64,000 nucleotides of DNA from Halomonas sp. CH40 (GCA_041875495.1 CP112982.1:434001-498000), one strand, 5' to 3'. Counted from the first letter of the stretch, positions 17,192 through 27,146 are shown. Translations and numbers: made by a program. Notes: generated from the letters alone by a model not told the origin.

Positions 17192-17509
17192 GTGGCTGTT
17201 TATGGCGGCATACAGGCGCGGGAGCTGGATTACTGGCTTAATGCGCTTATCAATGCAGCGTATGATCGACGCTATCCACTGGCCAACGTCCATGGCAGCC
17301 AACCGCGTGCCCGTACGGCGCGTCAGGATCTTCTGGATATGGCCAATGGTTACCACACGAACCGTCAAGGTAGTGAAGCGACCGCCATAGCGCTGGGGCG
17401 CTGGTGCCAGACTTACCTGACCGAAGAAGAATGGTATCAGCTCACCGGTGCTCGCCTGAGTGGTAATGATACACCGGCTGATTGGCTGGTGCGTCATCAT
17501 GTCGGCTGA
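17192..17509 (+). CDS. Conserved hypothetical protein, 105 aa
   Basis: I do not recognise this protein. It starts at a GTG (17192) with GGGAGGG upstream at a usable distance. The sequence is soluble, rich in Trp, Arg and Tyr (LDYWLNALINAAYDRRYPL, WCQTYLTEEEWYQL), with no signal peptide or membrane segment. It stands as a single gene between the LysR gene and the FAH-family gene. Confidence 0.65.
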   Translation: MAVYGGIQARELDYWLNALINAAYDRRYPLANVHGSQPRARTARQDLLDMANGYHTNRQGSEATAIALGRWCQTYLTEEEWYQLTGARLSGNDTPADWLVRHHVG

Positions 17510-17586
17510 TGGCAGGCTAAGGCCGGTTCAAACTGAATTTTTGTCGTTAAACGGCGGCAGTTATTACGAGAAGGAGACTATCCGCC

Positions 17587-18252
17587 ATGCGCTTTGTTCC
17601 TCAGTTCACTGATGGCCAGAAATTTACCCATCCATTGGGCAAAATAGTATGTGTGGGTCGCAACTATGCAGACCATGCCAAGGAGCTTGAAAACCCGGTG
17701 CCTTCCGAGCCGCTGCTGTTCATCAAACCATCGACCAGTGCGCTAGGCTTTGATGCGCCGCTGGCGCCGCCTTTCTCGCGTGGCGAGGTGCATTTTGAGC
17801 TGGAGCTTGCTCTGCTGATTGGTGAAACACTGACCGATGCCACCCAGGATGAAGCCGAGCGGGCGATTGTCGGCATTGGCTTGGCATTGGATCTGACCCT
17901 GCGCGATGTGCAGACTCGGCTGAAGGAAAATGGCCACCCCTGGGAAATTTCCAAGGCCTTTGACGGTGCCTGCCCGCTTTCCTCCTTTCTACCGCTGACC
18001 CGGGTGCCCAACTGGAATGCACTGGCGTTCAGCCTGGAAATTGACGGCGAGGAGCGCCAGTACGGCGAGGGGGCAGATATGCTATTCCCGATCCCGACTC
18101 TGGTGGCGGAAATGAGCCGCCATTTCACCCTGGAAGCGGGCGATGTCATCCTGACCGGCACGCCAGCAGGCGTCGGTGAGCTACCGCGTGGAGCGCAGCT
18201 GCGTATGACGCTGACCGGTGGCCTGGAGGTCACCGCCAGCGTCATTGAGTAA
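17587..18252 (+). CDS. Fumarylacetoacetate hydrolase family protein (FAHD1/YcgM type)
   Basis: A 221-residue single-domain FAH-family enzyme. CVGRNYADHAKEL (about 22-34), the metal-binding EVHFELELALLIG (about 66-78, with E-x-E) and the late DVILTGTPAGVG (about 184-195) are the core signatures. Small members of this group act on oxaloacetate or acylpyruvates (decarboxylase, tautomerase or acylpyruvase). The ATG is preceded by AAGGAG. The stop codon lies inside a duplicated 12-base unit, and the gene converges on speA. Confidence 0.85.
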   Translation: MRFVPQFTDGQKFTHPLGKIVCVGRNYADHAKELENPVPSEPLLFIKPSTSALGFDAPLAPPFSRGEVHFELELALLIGETLTDATQDEAERAIVGIGLALDLTLRDVQTRLKENGHPWEISKAFDGACPLSSFLPLTRVPNWNALAFSLEIDGEERQYGEGADMLFPIPTLVAEMSRHFTLEAGDVILTGTPAGVGELPRGAQLRMTLTGGLEVTASVIE

Positions 18253-18264
18253 GTCATTGAGTAA
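18241..18264. repeat. 12-bp tandem duplication across the FAH gene stop
   Basis: GTCATTGAGTAA occurs twice in direct succession. The first copy encodes the last three residues and the stop of the FAH-family gene; the second is an exact duplicate, stop codon included, in frame. Confidence 0.9.
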
Positions 18265-18285
18265 GTGGATGCGTGTTATTGCAGA

Positions 18286-18355
18286 CAGTTATCGCAAGAC
18301 CGTTATTGCAAGACAGTTGTTGTAGATAGTCATTGTAGATAGTCATTGTAGATAG
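18286..18355. repeat. 13-bp tandem array across the speA stop
   Basis: The unit GTAGATAGTCATT occurs twice exactly (18322-18334, 18335-18347), followed by GTAGATAG. Degenerate related units (GTTATCGCAAGACC, GTTATTGCAAGACA) extend the array back to about 18286. The second exact copy contains the speA stop codon (minus strand TGA at 18343-18345). Almost the whole space between the stops of FAH and speA is thus repeats. Confidence 0.85.
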
Positions 18356-20274
18356 GTATATCCATTCAGGCCGTCACGCAGGCTGTCAGCAAACTGGGCC
18401 TGATCCTGGGGCGTTAGCTGGCTGGCAGCCAGCTGCGCCATCAGGCGCTGTTGAAGCTTGTCAGCATCAAAGTTGACGTAGGCCAGCACATCGGCCACCC
18501 GATCGCCCGCCAACGGGTTGGAAAGCACCCAGTTGCCCTGGGCATCCAGGGCCGCATCAACCGAGTCCGTATCGCCAAACAGGTTGTGCAGGTCACCAAG
18601 AATTTCCTGATAGGCCCCCACCAGAAAGAAACCTAGCCAGCGTTGATCCTCATTGGCCCACTCCGGCAGTGGCAGGGTGCTTTCCACTCCCTGGCCATCG
18701 ACGTAGCTGTCGATGCGTCCGTCGGAATCGCAGGTGATATCCTGAATCACCGCGCGCCGCGTGGGCGTCTGCTCCAGCCCGGAAAGCGGCAGCACAGGAA
18801 AGATCTGCTCGATTCCCCATACATCCGGCACCGACTGGAACAGCGAAAAGTTGACGAACAGCTTGTCGGCGAGCTTTTCCGCCAGTTCATCCTGAATTTC
18901 ACGGTGGGCCCGATTGCGGCCATCAAGCTGCGCGCGCAGGCGGTGACAGGCAGCGGTATAGACGCGCTCGCCTTCAGCCCGCACTCCCATATCACACAGG
19001 CCAAGTACAAAACGGTCCTGGAGTTCGCTGACGGCCTGCAGCAGGTCGTGCCAGGCTTCTACCAGTATGCGGGGTTCCTGAAAGCTTTCCAGCTGGTCGA
19101 GTACCCGCCACAGGGCTTCCAGCTGCGGGTCTGGCGTCTCTGGGCGGGGCGGTGGCGTCGTGTCGACACGTTCCTCATCAATCACATTGGTGATCAGTAC
19201 CGCATGGTGAGCGGTCAGGGCGCGACCGGATTCGCTGATCAGGTGAGGCTGAGGCAAGCCGGTTTCCTGGCAAAGTTGGGCAAAGGCGTTGACCACATTG
19301 CGAGCATATTCGGCCATGGAGTAATTGGCCGAGCAGAAGCTGCGTGAGCGGGTGCCTTCGTAATCAACGCCCAGTCCACCGCCCACATCCACACAGTCAA
19401 TCGGGGCGCCCAGTTCCACCAGGCTCTGGTAGAAGCGCGCGCATTCACGCAGGCCGCGCTGGATATCGCGGATATTGGCAATCTGTGAGCCAAGGTGAAA
19501 ATGCACCAGCTGCAGGCTGGCCAGGGCATCATGTTCGTGCAGGGTATCAACGACCTGCAGAATCTGGCTGGCAGTGAGGCCGAACTTGGACTTTTCACCG
19601 CCGGTATTCTGCCACTTGCCCTTGCCGATCGAGGCAAGCCTGGCCCGCAGGCCGATACGTGGCTGAACGTTCAGCGCACGCGCTTCTTCCAGCACCTGAG
19701 TCAGCTCGGAAAGTTTTTCCACCACCAGATAAACACGATGGCCAAGCTTCTCTCCTAACAGCGCCAGGCGGATATACTCGCGGTCTTTATAGCCGTTACA
19801 TACAATCAGCGAGGAATCCCGGTCAGACAGCGCCAGCACGGCGAGCAGTTCCGGTTTGCTGCCGGCTTCCAGCCCCACACGGCCATTGCCGCGCTCGGCC
19901 GTGGCGAGGATTTCTTCCACCACGCGGCGCTGCTGGTTGACCTTGATCGGGTAGACCGCCGTGTAGCCAGCCTGGTAATCGGCGTCCTGCATGGCCTGAT
20001 CAAAGGCGCCGCACAGCTGCTCCACCCGATCATGCAGAATATCGCTGAAACGTACCAGCACCGGCAGGCGCAGGCCGCTGGCCAGCAGCTGTTGCACCAG
20101 GCCATTCAGCGGCAGGGCCGGGCCGGGCCTGGCAGAGCCGAGCGGACGTACCAGGGTGTGGCCCTGGTCATCGACATCAAAGTATCCGCTGCCCCACTGG
20201 TCAATGTTCCAGGTGCGCCGGGCGCGCATGGCAGGCGTGGTGGCAAGGCTGTTGGCGGATGCCGTAGAGCTCAT
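18343..20274 (-). CDS. speA: Biosynthetic arginine decarboxylase
   Basis: PLP enzyme that decarboxylates L-arginine to agmatine, the first step of the agmatine route to putrescine. The 643-residue length is close to the E. coli enzyme (658). Visible motifs are YPIKVNQQR with the PLP lysine (about residue 105), FHLGSQI, GGGLGVDYEG (about 288) for cofactor phosphate binding, and an ornithine/diaminopimelate decarboxylase-type barrel followed by the SpeA helical bundle and C-terminal domain. The start ATG overlaps the thrB stop (ATGA), so the two are coupled. Confidence 0.95.
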   Translation of the reverse strand: MSSTASANSLATTPAMRARRTWNIDQWGSGYFDVDDQGHTLVRPLGSARPGPALPLNGLVQQLLASGLRLPVLVRFSDILHDRVEQLCGAFDQAMQDADYQAGYTAVYPIKVNQQRRVVEEILATAERGNGRVGLEAGSKPELLAVLALSDRDSSLIVCNGYKDREYIRLALLGEKLGHRVYLVVEKLSELTQVLEEARALNVQPRIGLRARLASIGKGKWQNTGGEKSKFGLTASQILQVVDTLHEHDALASLQLVHFHLGSQIANIRDIQRGLRECARFYQSLVELGAPIDCVDVGGGLGVDYEGTRSRSFCSANYSMAEYARNVVNAFAQLCQETGLPQPHLISESGRALTAHHAVLITNVIDEERVDTTPPPRPETPDPQLEALWRVLDQLESFQEPRILVEAWHDLLQAVSELQDRFVLGLCDMGVRAEGERVYTAACHRLRAQLDGRNRAHREIQDELAEKLADKLFVNFSLFQSVPDVWGIEQIFPVLPLSGLEQTPTRRAVIQDITCDSDGRIDSYVDGQGVESTLPLPEWANEDQRWLGFFLVGAYQEILGDLHNLFGDTDSVDAALDAQGNWVLSNPLAGDRVADVLAYVNFDADKLQQRLMAQLAASQLTPQDQAQFADSLRDGLNGYTYLQ

Positions 20275-21230
20275 GAGGTGACCTCGGGCAAGGGCAGCGC
20301 GCCCTGGGCAATCCGTGCCTTCAGAATGGTTTCAAAGCGCTGCGGGTCGTGGGGCGTTAGATCGTGAGCGGGCGGGTCGACGTAGACCACCAGCAGCCGT
20401 GACAGCCAGTAGCGCAGGGCGGTCATGCGCAGCATCACCGGCCAGACGGCCTGTTCATCGCTATTCAGCGGGCGGCGCGCCTGGTAAGCGTTGAGAATGG
20501 TGTCGTAACGCTCGCGGTCAAGGTGGCCATTCTCATCTGAGGCCCAATCGTTGATCACAATTGCCAGATCAAACAGCAAATCGCCAGTGCAGCCATTATA
20601 GAAATCAATCATGCCGCCCAGCTGGTTGCCGTCAAACAGGGTGTTATCGCGGAACAGGTCGCCATGCAGGGCGCCTTGGGGCAGTTCGTCATACTGACTG
20701 AAGACACTTTCAAACTCGTCGATCTCGTCTTTCATCAGTATCTGGTCGGCAGGGCTGATATAGGCCAGCACCTTATGGTGCATGGCCTGCAGCCAGTGCA
20801 GGTCGCGCGGGTTGGGGCGGCGACCGGGAAAATGCTGGGAGATGGCATGCATATGCCCGAGTGTTTCGCCCAGCACCTGGCACTGAGTGAGGTTGGGGGC
20901 TTCAGGGTGGCGCCCCGGCAAGCGCGGAAACAGCAAGGCGGGCTTGTCTGCCAGGCTATGTAACGCGATGCCGTCACGGTCATGCACCGGCCCAGGCACT
21001 GGCAGGCGATGCTCATCGAGATAATCCAGCAGGTCGACAAAGAACGGCAGTTCTTCGTGTTCGCCCTGCTCGAACAGGGTGAGTACCAGCTGGCGTTGGT
21101 CAGTGGTGACAAAAAATGTCGAATTTTCGGTGCCGCCCGCTACCCCTTCCAGGGTTTGCAGCTGGCCGACATCAAACTTTTCCAGAAACGCTGCGACCTG
21201 TGCGTCGCTAAGCGGAGTAAATACAGCCAT
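20271..21230 (-). CDS. thrB: Homoserine kinase, aminoglycoside-phosphotransferase-like type
   Basis: ATP-dependent phosphorylation of homoserine for threonine synthesis, in the form found in pseudomonads and relatives rather than the GHMP type of E. coli. The 319 residues from the ATG at 21230 (MAVFTPLSDAQ) fit the family; the extra 21 codons upstream are not needed. Kinase motifs are ALHGDLFRDN (about residue 190, catalytic Asp) and GMIDFYNGCTGD (about 208, metal-binding Asp). It is coupled to speA by a four-base overlap and is divergent from polA. Confidence 0.9.
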   Translation of the reverse strand: MAVFTPLSDAQVAAFLEKFDVGQLQTLEGVAGGTENSTFFVTTDQRQLVLTLFEQGEHEELPFFVDLLDYLDEHRLPVPGPVHDRDGIALHSLADKPALLFPRLPGRHPEAPNLTQCQVLGETLGHMHAISQHFPGRRPNPRDLHWLQAMHHKVLAYISPADQILMKDEIDEFESVFSQYDELPQGALHGDLFRDNTLFDGNQLGGMIDFYNGCTGDLLFDLAIVINDWASDENGHLDRERYDTILNAYQARRPLNSDEQAVWPVMLRMTALRYWLSRLLVVYVDPPAHDLTPHDPQRFETILKARIAQGALPLPEVTS

Positions 21231-21390
21231 GAGAGTCTCGCCCAGGTTGCCAAGGCCAACATTGTAGCGGTTTGGGCGATAACTTGGCAGCATTCACGTG
21301 TTAACAGTAAAAGACGTTGTTTCCATTCGGCAGGGACTGCCGGGCGCGTTATCATGATGACCATTATTCTCAGCAGGTGGATTTCTGGTT

Positions 21391-24144
21391 ATGGCGCGCG
21401 CTCCTATTGTGCTGGTGGATGGCTCATCCTATTTGTATCGTGCATTTCACGCTTTACCGCCATTGACCACTTCCCAGGGTCAGCCCACGGGAGCGGTCAA
21501 AGGCGTGCTGAACATGCTCAAACGGCTGATCAAGGATTATCCGGATAGCCCCATGGCCGTGGTATTTGATGCGCCGGGCAAGACCTTCCGCGATGACCTT
21601 TACAGCGACTACAAATCCCATCGTCCACCCATGCCTGATGACCTGCGCAGCCAGATAAAGCCTTTGCATGCCTGCGTGAAAGCGCTGGGGTTGCCGCTGT
21701 TATGCGTTGAAGGCGTAGAAGCCGATGATGTGATTGGCACTTTGGCTCACCAAGCTACCCAGGCCGGGCGTGATGCGGTGATTTCTACGGGTGACAAGGA
21801 TATGGCGCAGCTGGTCAACGCGCATATCACCCTGGTCAATACCATGAAGGATGAAACCCTGGATGAAGCCGGAGTGGAAGCCAAGTTTGGCCTGCCGCCT
21901 GGCTTGATCATTGATTACCTGGCCCTGATGGGCGACAAGGTGGACAACATTCCGGGCGTGCCCGGTGTGGGCGAAAAGACCGCCATTGGCCTGTTGCAGG
22001 GAATGGGCGGAGGTCTTGATACCATTTACGCTGATCTCGAACGCGTCAAGACGCTGAGTTTCCGTGGCGCCAAGACGTTGCCTAAAAAGCTTGAGGAGCA
22101 CCGCGAACAGGCGTTTCTTTCCTACCAGCTGGCCACCATCAAGACCGACTGCGAGCTGCCAGTCGGGCTGGATGACCTGGAAATTGCCCAGCCTGACCAG
22201 CAGCAGCTGGCCGAGCTGTACCGGGAAATGGAGTTCAAACAATGGCTGAACGAGCTATTAAGCGGCCAGGATGAAGCCGTAGAGGCCACCGTTGAGCAGC
22301 CTGATACCACACCCACCGCTCAGCCACCTGCGGCAGAGCGGCGCGACCAGGTGATTACCGAACAGGCTGACTTCGATGCCTTGCTGGCTCGGTTGGATAA
22401 GGCCGCACAGTTTTGCGTAGACCTGGAAACCACTAGCCTCAACTATATGGACGCCGAGATCGTCGGCGTTGGGCTAGCGCTGGAACCAGGCGAAGCCTTC
22501 TATATTCCGCTGGCCCATGATTATCTGGATGCACCCGCCCAGCTGGATCGCAGTGCAGTACTTTCAGCTCTGCAGCCGCTGTTGGAAGACCCGGAAAAAA
22601 TCAAGATCGGTCAGAACCTCAAATACGATATGTCAGTGCTGGCCAGTGCCGGCATTAACTTGGCTGGCCCGCTGGCGGATACCATGCTGGCCTCTTACGT
22701 GCTGAATGCCACGGCCACCCGCCATGATATGGATTCGCTGGCGCTGAAATACCTGGGTGAAGCCACGACCTCGTTCGAGGACATCGCCGGTAAAGGCGCC
22801 AAGCAGCTGACCTTCAACCAGATTGCCTTGGAGCAGGCCGCGCCTTACGCCTGTGAAGATGTGGATATTACCCTGCGCCTGCAGCACACCCTACGCCCTC
22901 TGGTGGAAGCGGAAGGGCAGCTGGCCAAGGTGCTGGATATCCTTGAACTGCCCTTGGTGCCGGTGCTTTCACGCATTGAGCGCAATGGCGTGGCGCTGGA
23001 TGCCGAGCGTCTGCATGCCCAGAGCCAGCAGCTTGAGCAGCGGATTCATGCGCTGGAAAAACAGGCTTTTGAGCTGGCCGGGCGTGAGTTCAACCTGGGC
23101 TCGCCTAAGCAATTGGGTGAAATTCTGTTCGAAGAGCAGAAAATCCCGGTGCTTAAGAAAACCCCCAAGGGCGCGCCCTCAACGGCGGAAGCGGTACTTG
23201 AAGAGCTGGCGCTGGATTACCCGCTGCCCAAGGTCATCATGGAGCATCGCGGCCTGGCCAAGCTGAAATCCACTTATACCGACAAACTGCCGCGCCTGAT
23301 CAACCCAGGCACCGGGCGGGTACATACCAGCTACCATCAGGCGGTGACCGCCACGGGGCGCCTGTCATCGTCTGACCCCAACCTGCAGAATATCCCCATC
23401 CGCACCGAGGAAGGCCGCAAGATTCGTCAGGCGTTCATCGCCCGCCCGGGCTACCGCATTGTGGCGGCCGACTACTCCCAGATTGAGCTGCGCATCATGG
23501 CGCATCTCTCTGAGGACAAGGGGCTGCTGACAGCTTTTGCTGAGGGCAAGGATATTCACAGCGCAACCGCCGCAGAAGTGTTCGGCACACCGCTGGAAAA
23601 GGTCTCCGACGAGCAGCGGCGCAGCGCCAAGGCAATCAACTTCGGGCTGATCTATGGGATGAGCGCTTGGGGTCTATCGCGTCAGCTGCATATCGAAAGA
23701 GGGCAGGCGCAGACCTACATCGACCGCTACTTTGACCGTTATCCGGGCGTGGCTCGTTATATGGAACGCATTCGCAGCCAGGCGGCAGAGGATGGCTTTG
23801 TCGAAACTGTTTTTGGGCGGCGTTTATATCTCCCCGAGATTCACTCTCAGAACCGCAACCGTCGCCAGGGTGCCGAGCGCACAGCGATCAATGCGCCCAT
23901 GCAGGGCACGGCTGCGGATATCATCAAGCTGGCCATGATAGAGGTGGATGCCTGGCTGGCAGAAGGGGAGTTTGACGCCCTGATGGTTATGCAGGTACAT
24001 GACGAACTGGTGTTCGAAGTGGCGGAGAGTCAGGTCGAGGCTTTCATTACTCAGATTCAGGCGCGTATGCAAGCCGCTGCCAGCCTCAGCGTACCGCTGA
24101 CGGTCGAAGCTGAAAGTGGCGCCAACTGGGATGAAGCGCACTAA
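21391..24144 (+). CDS. polA: DNA polymerase I
   Basis: A 917-residue three-domain enzyme for Okazaki fragment maturation and repair. The 5' nuclease covers about residues 1-290 ([34 protein letters not shown]). The 3'-5' proofreading domain, about 320-515, looks active: [10 protein letters not shown] holds the DxE motif, followed by [10 protein letters not shown] and [10 protein letters not shown]. Polymerase motifs A ([14 protein letters not shown]), B ([16 protein letters not shown]) and C ([10 protein letters not shown]) are intact. It is transcribed alone, divergent from thrB. Confidence 0.98.
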   Translation: MARAPIVLVDGSSYLYRAFHALPPLTTSQGQPTGAVKGVLNMLKRLIKDYPDSPMAVVFDAPGKTFRDDLYSDYKSHRPPMPDDLRSQIKPLHACVKALGLPLLCVEGVEADDVIGTLAHQATQAGRDAVISTGDKDMAQLVNAHITLVNTMKDETLDEAGVEAKFGLPPGLIIDYLALMGDKVDNIPGVPGVGEKTAIGLLQGMGGGLDTIYADLERVKTLSFRGAKTLPKKLEEHREQAFLSYQLATIKTDCELPVGLDDLEIAQPDQQQLAELYREMEFKQWLNELLSGQDEAVEATVEQPDTTPTAQPPAAERRDQVITEQADFDALLARLDKAAQFCVDLETTSLNYMDAEIVGVGLALEPGEAFYIPLAHDYLDAPAQLDRSAVLSALQPLLEDPEKIKIGQNLKYDMSVLASAGINLAGPLADTMLASYVLNATATRHDMDSLALKYLGEATTSFEDIAGKGAKQLTFNQIALEQAAPYACEDVDITLRLQHTLRPLVEAEGQLAKVLDILELPLVPVLSRIERNGVALDAERLHAQSQQLEQRIHALEKQAFELAGREFNLGSPKQLGEILFEEQKIPVLKKTPKGAPSTAEAVLEELALDYPLPKVIMEHRGLAKLKSTYTDKLPRLINPGTGRVHTSYHQAVTATGRLSSSDPNLQNIPIRTEEGRKIRQAFIARPGYRIVAADYSQIELRIMAHLSEDKGLLTAFAEGKDIHSATAAEVFGTPLEKVSDEQRRSAKAINFGLIYGMSAWGLSRQLHIERGQAQTYIDRYFDRYPGVARYMERIRSQAAEDGFVETVFGRRLYLPEIHSQNRNRRQGAERTAINAPMQGTAADIIKLAMIEVDAWLAEGEFDALMVMQVHDELVFEVAESQVEAFITQIQARMQAAASLSVPLTVEAESGANWDEAH

Positions 24145-24278
24145 GGCTAAGGCGTTTAATCAAGGCCGTATCACAGGTATTTTGATGCGGCTGATGGACT
24201 TCCACAGCAAGCGACAACGCACGTGTACGTTTTTCAGCATGCTAGACTGCCATCAACAGGATGATAAGGAAGGCCCGC

Positions 24279-25847
24279 ATGCCATCTGATCAGCGTCGTA
24301 AACTCCCTATCGGGATCCAGACCTTCTCGGATATCCGTGAAGATGGCTACTACTATGTCGATAAAACGCCCTTTATCGAGAAACTGGTCAATCAAAACAA
24401 GTACTACTTTCTCTCCCGCCCGAGGCGGTTTGGCAAAAGCCTACTGCTGGATACCTTGCGCTGCCTGTTTGAAGGTCGGGAGGCCTTGTTCGAAGGACTT
24501 TATATCCACGATAAATGGGACTGGCAGACCTGCTACCCCGTGGTGCGCCTGAGTTTTGGCAGTGGTGTGCTGCAAAGCCGTTGGGAGCTGGACGTGCGTA
24601 TCCGCGAGCAATTGCGTACCGAGCGTGAGCGGCTCGGGCTGACCCTTGATCATGACACCGATATTGCCGGTGAGTTTGAGACCCTGATTCGTCAGGCCCA
24701 TGCTCATGCAGGCCAACGGGTTGTGGTGCTGATCGACGAATACGACAAGCCAATACTGGACAACCTGCTTAGCCCTGAGCTTGCCCGCGAGTTGCGCGAG
24801 GGGCTGAAAAACCTCTATAGCGTACTCAAGGATGCTGACCCCCATCTGCATTTTGTGCTGCTCACTGGGGTCTCCAAGTTCAGCAAGGTTAGCCTGTTTT
24901 CGGGGCTTAACAATCTCAACGATATCACTCTGGATGCGCCTTATGCGGCCATCTGTGGCTATACCGATGATGATATTGATAGTGTTTTTGCACCAGAACT
25001 GCTGGGCCTCGATCGGGATGAAATCCGCCGCTGGTATAACGGCTACCGCTGGGGTGGCCAAAACGTTGACTCGGTTTACAACCCTTTTGATGTACTGTTG
25101 CTATTACAGAAGCGCAAATTCAGCCCTTATTGGTTCGAAACGGCCACCCCCACTTTTCTGGTCGATATCCTGAAACAGCGCGGTGTTTTTACTCCTGCAC
25201 TTAGCCAGTTGCAGACTGAAGCTGAACTGCTTGGGCGCTTCGATATCGATCATATCGCCACGGAAGCGCTTTTGTTCCAGACCGGCTACCTCACTGTGCA
25301 TTCAGTAGAAGAGCCGATGACCGGTTATTGGCTCTATACGCTTGGCTATCCCAACCACGAAGTGGCTACCAGCCTTAACCAGGCATTATTGCCTGCCTTG
25401 GGTGTTCAAGAACCTGCCAGAGAGCGGCTGACGCTGTTTCGTGCCCTGCAGCATCATGACCTTGGTGCATTGGAAACTCATCTGAAAGCGCTTTTTGCTG
25501 GCTTGCCCCACGACTGGTATCGCAACAACCCGATTGCCCGCTATGAAGGCCATTATGCGAGTGTTTTTTACAGCCATTTTGCCGCACTGGGCGTCGGCGT
25601 GACGGTGGAGGATGCCAGTAATAAAGGCAAGGTGGACATGAGCGTTGATTTCGGCGGCCATCTCTATCTGTTTGAATTCAAGGTCGTAGAGCAGTTACCT
25701 CAAGGTAAGGCGCTGGAGCAGATCAAAGCACAAGGTTATGCTGACAAATACCGTGCCAGTGGTAAGCCCATTCATTTGGTCGGGGTGGAGTTTTCCAGCA
25801 TTGAGCGGCAGATAGTGGCGTTTGATGTAGAGACGCTGACACCATAA
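24279..25847 (+). CDS. AAA-ATPase-like protein with C-terminal PD-(D/E)XK nuclease-like domain
   Basis: A 522-residue protein of the family that joins an AAA-ATPase-like domain (PF09820 type) to a DUF1703/PD-(D/E)XK region. The N-terminus has the characteristic LPIGIQTFSDIREDGYYYVDKT and a P-loop-like RPRRFGKSLLLDTL (about 50-63). The Walker B-like VVLIDEYDKPILD is near residue 152. The C-terminal region (about 440-515) has GKVDMSVDFGGHLYLFEFKV, which holds a D...E-x-K nuclease core. I use the ATG at 24279, with AAGGAAGG upstream. No function is established; the family is patchily distributed and often present in many copies. It stands alone after polA. Confidence 0.85.
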   Translation: MPSDQRRKLPIGIQTFSDIREDGYYYVDKTPFIEKLVNQNKYYFLSRPRRFGKSLLLDTLRCLFEGREALFEGLYIHDKWDWQTCYPVVRLSFGSGVLQSRWELDVRIREQLRTERERLGLTLDHDTDIAGEFETLIRQAHAHAGQRVVVLIDEYDKPILDNLLSPELARELREGLKNLYSVLKDADPHLHFVLLTGVSKFSKVSLFSGLNNLNDITLDAPYAAICGYTDDDIDSVFAPELLGLDRDEIRRWYNGYRWGGQNVDSVYNPFDVLLLLQKRKFSPYWFETATPTFLVDILKQRGVFTPALSQLQTEAELLGRFDIDHIATEALLFQTGYLTVHSVEEPMTGYWLYTLGYPNHEVATSLNQALLPALGVQEPARERLTLFRALQHHDLGALETHLKALFAGLPHDWYRNNPIARYEGHYASVFYSHFAALGVGVTVEDASNKGKVDMSVDFGGHLYLFEFKVVEQLPQGKALEQIKAQGYADKYRASGKPIHLVGVEFSSIERQIVAFDVETLTP

Positions 25848-25895
25848 AGATGACGTCGTTATCATTCACTGGGCGTCATCAGGCAAAGGTCAAAA

Positions 25896-26031
25896 TGGAT
25901 TCCCGATAACCCCATTCGGGAATGACAGTTTTGTGGTTGATTCGGGAATGACAGTTTTGTGGTTGATTCGGGAATGACGGTTTTGTGGTTGATTCGGGAA
26001 GTACGGTTCTGTGGTTGATTCGGGAATGACC
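25896..26031. repeat. REP-like element expanded to a 26-bp tandem array
   Basis: A hairpin formed by ATTCCCGA and TCGGGAAT (from about 25899) opens the region. From 25914 a 26-base unit beginning ATTCGGGAATGAC repeats four times (25914-25939, 25940-25965, 25966-25991, 25992-26017), plus 14 bases of a fifth. Copies 1 and 2 are identical; copies 3 and 4 carry substitutions. The same CGGGAATGACGGTTT core recurs at 50506-50520, so this is a dispersed REP-like family. The array fills the gap between convergent genes. Confidence 0.85.
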
Positions 26032-26042
26032 TATACATGCCC

Positions 26043-26079
26043 AAACAAAACCGCCCGCAGCCAAGGCTGCGGGCGGTTT
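26043..26079 (-). terminator. Rho-independent terminator of the iron-binding-protein gene
   Basis: The perfect 12-bp arms CCGCCCGCAGCC / GGCTGCGGGCGG are separated by AA and are followed on the minus strand by TTTTGTTT. It ends the gene at 26106-27146. In the plus direction only TTTA follows. Confidence 0.9.
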
Positions 26080-26105
26080 ACTTAGCGAGTCAGTTCAAGT
26101 ACGGA

Positions 26106-27146
26106 TTAACGCCATTCCGCGCGGTCAAAGATGCGGATCGCTTCCGGGTTGTTTTCACCGAGTACGCTGATGTTGAGGCTGTCTTTCTTGAAGTCACCCC
26201 AGGATTCCAGTACCGGGTTCTTCTTGACCCCATCAACAACCGGGAATTCATAGTTGCCTTCTGCAAAGGCTTCCTGGGCTATGTCAGAGCTCAGGAACTC
26301 GAGCAGACGTACGGCATTTTCGCGGTTCGGTGCGCCTTCAACTACGCCGGCGCCGCCAATGTTGACGTGGGTGCCACGGCCATCCTGATTCGGGAAGATA
26401 ATGCCGACATTACGGGCTACTTCACGATCAGCTTCTTCATCGGAGTGCAGCAGGCGAACATAGTAGTAGTGATTACCGACGGCCAGATCACACTCGCCGC
26501 TGGCGACGCCACGAATCTGATCGGTGTCGCCACCCTCCGGGTCACGCGCCATATTGTTCACAACGCCTTCTGCCCATTCCTGAGCGCCTTCTTCACCGTG
26601 ATGCTCGATCAGCGACGCCAGCAGTGACTGGTTGTAGATATTATTGGAAGAGCGGATGCACACCTGACCCTCAAACTGTGGGTCGGCCAGATCCTCGTAA
26701 CTGCTGATCTGGCTGGGGTCGAAGTTGTCACGGTTGTAGTAGATGACCCGGGCGCGCTGGCTAAAGCCAAACCACATGCCTTCCGGGTGGCGCATGCTGT
26801 CCGGCAGGCGCTCACTGAGGACATCAGAATCAACGCTCTGGAAGATACCTTCCTGCTCAGCGCGCCACAGATTACCGGCATCAACGGTGATCATCACATC
26901 GGCGGGGCTTGCCACGCCTTCGCTCTTGATGCGTTCAATCAGTTGGCTGGAGCCGCCTTCAAGAATATTGACCTCAATGCCGGTTTCCTCGGTGAAGGCT
27001 TGATAGAGCGCTTCGTCAGAATCATAGTGGCGGGCGGAGTAAACATTTACTTCATCGGCCAGTGCCTGGCTTGCGAAAGCACCCCCTGCCAGCACAGCAG
27101 CAAAGGGGGCAACAGCGCGGACAGTTTTTACGCCAGCAGTTTTCAT
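26106..27146 (-). CDS. Ferric iron ABC transporter substrate-binding protein (FbpA/FutA type)
   Basis: Periplasmic iron receptor, 346 residues, with a signal peptide of about 30 residues (cleavage near ALA). The mature start EVNVYSARHYDSDEALYQ and the tyrosine cluster NHYYYVRL (about residue 225) are typical of the FutA/FbpA group, which coordinates Fe(III) with tyrosines. It is preceded by a Fur-like box and followed by a strong terminator, so it forms its own transcript. It is divergent from the ATPase gene; the permease lies further away on the minus strand. Confidence 0.9.
   Translation of the reverse strand: MKTAGVKTVRAVAPFAAVLAGGAFASQALADEVNVYSARHYDSDEALYQAFTEETGIEVNILEGGSSQLIERIKSEGVASPADVMITVDAGNLWRAEQEGIFQSVDSDVLSERLPDSMRHPEGMWFGFSQRARVIYYNRDNFDPSQISSYEDLADPQFEGQVCIRSSNNIYNQSLLASLIEHHGEEGAQEWAEGVVNNMARDPEGGDTDQIRGVASGECDLAVGNHYYYVRLLHSDEEADREVARNVGIIFPNQDGRGTHVNIGGAGVVEGAPNRENAVRLLEFLSSDIAQEAFAEGNYEFPVVDGVKKNPVLESWGDFKKDSLNISVLGENNPEAIRIFDRAEWR

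Noticed and set aside
25914..26031. Regular 26-base repeats considered as a CRISPR array
   Set aside because: The units are directly adjacent with no spacers, there are no cas genes nearby, and the unit matches a REP-like element elsewhere in the window.
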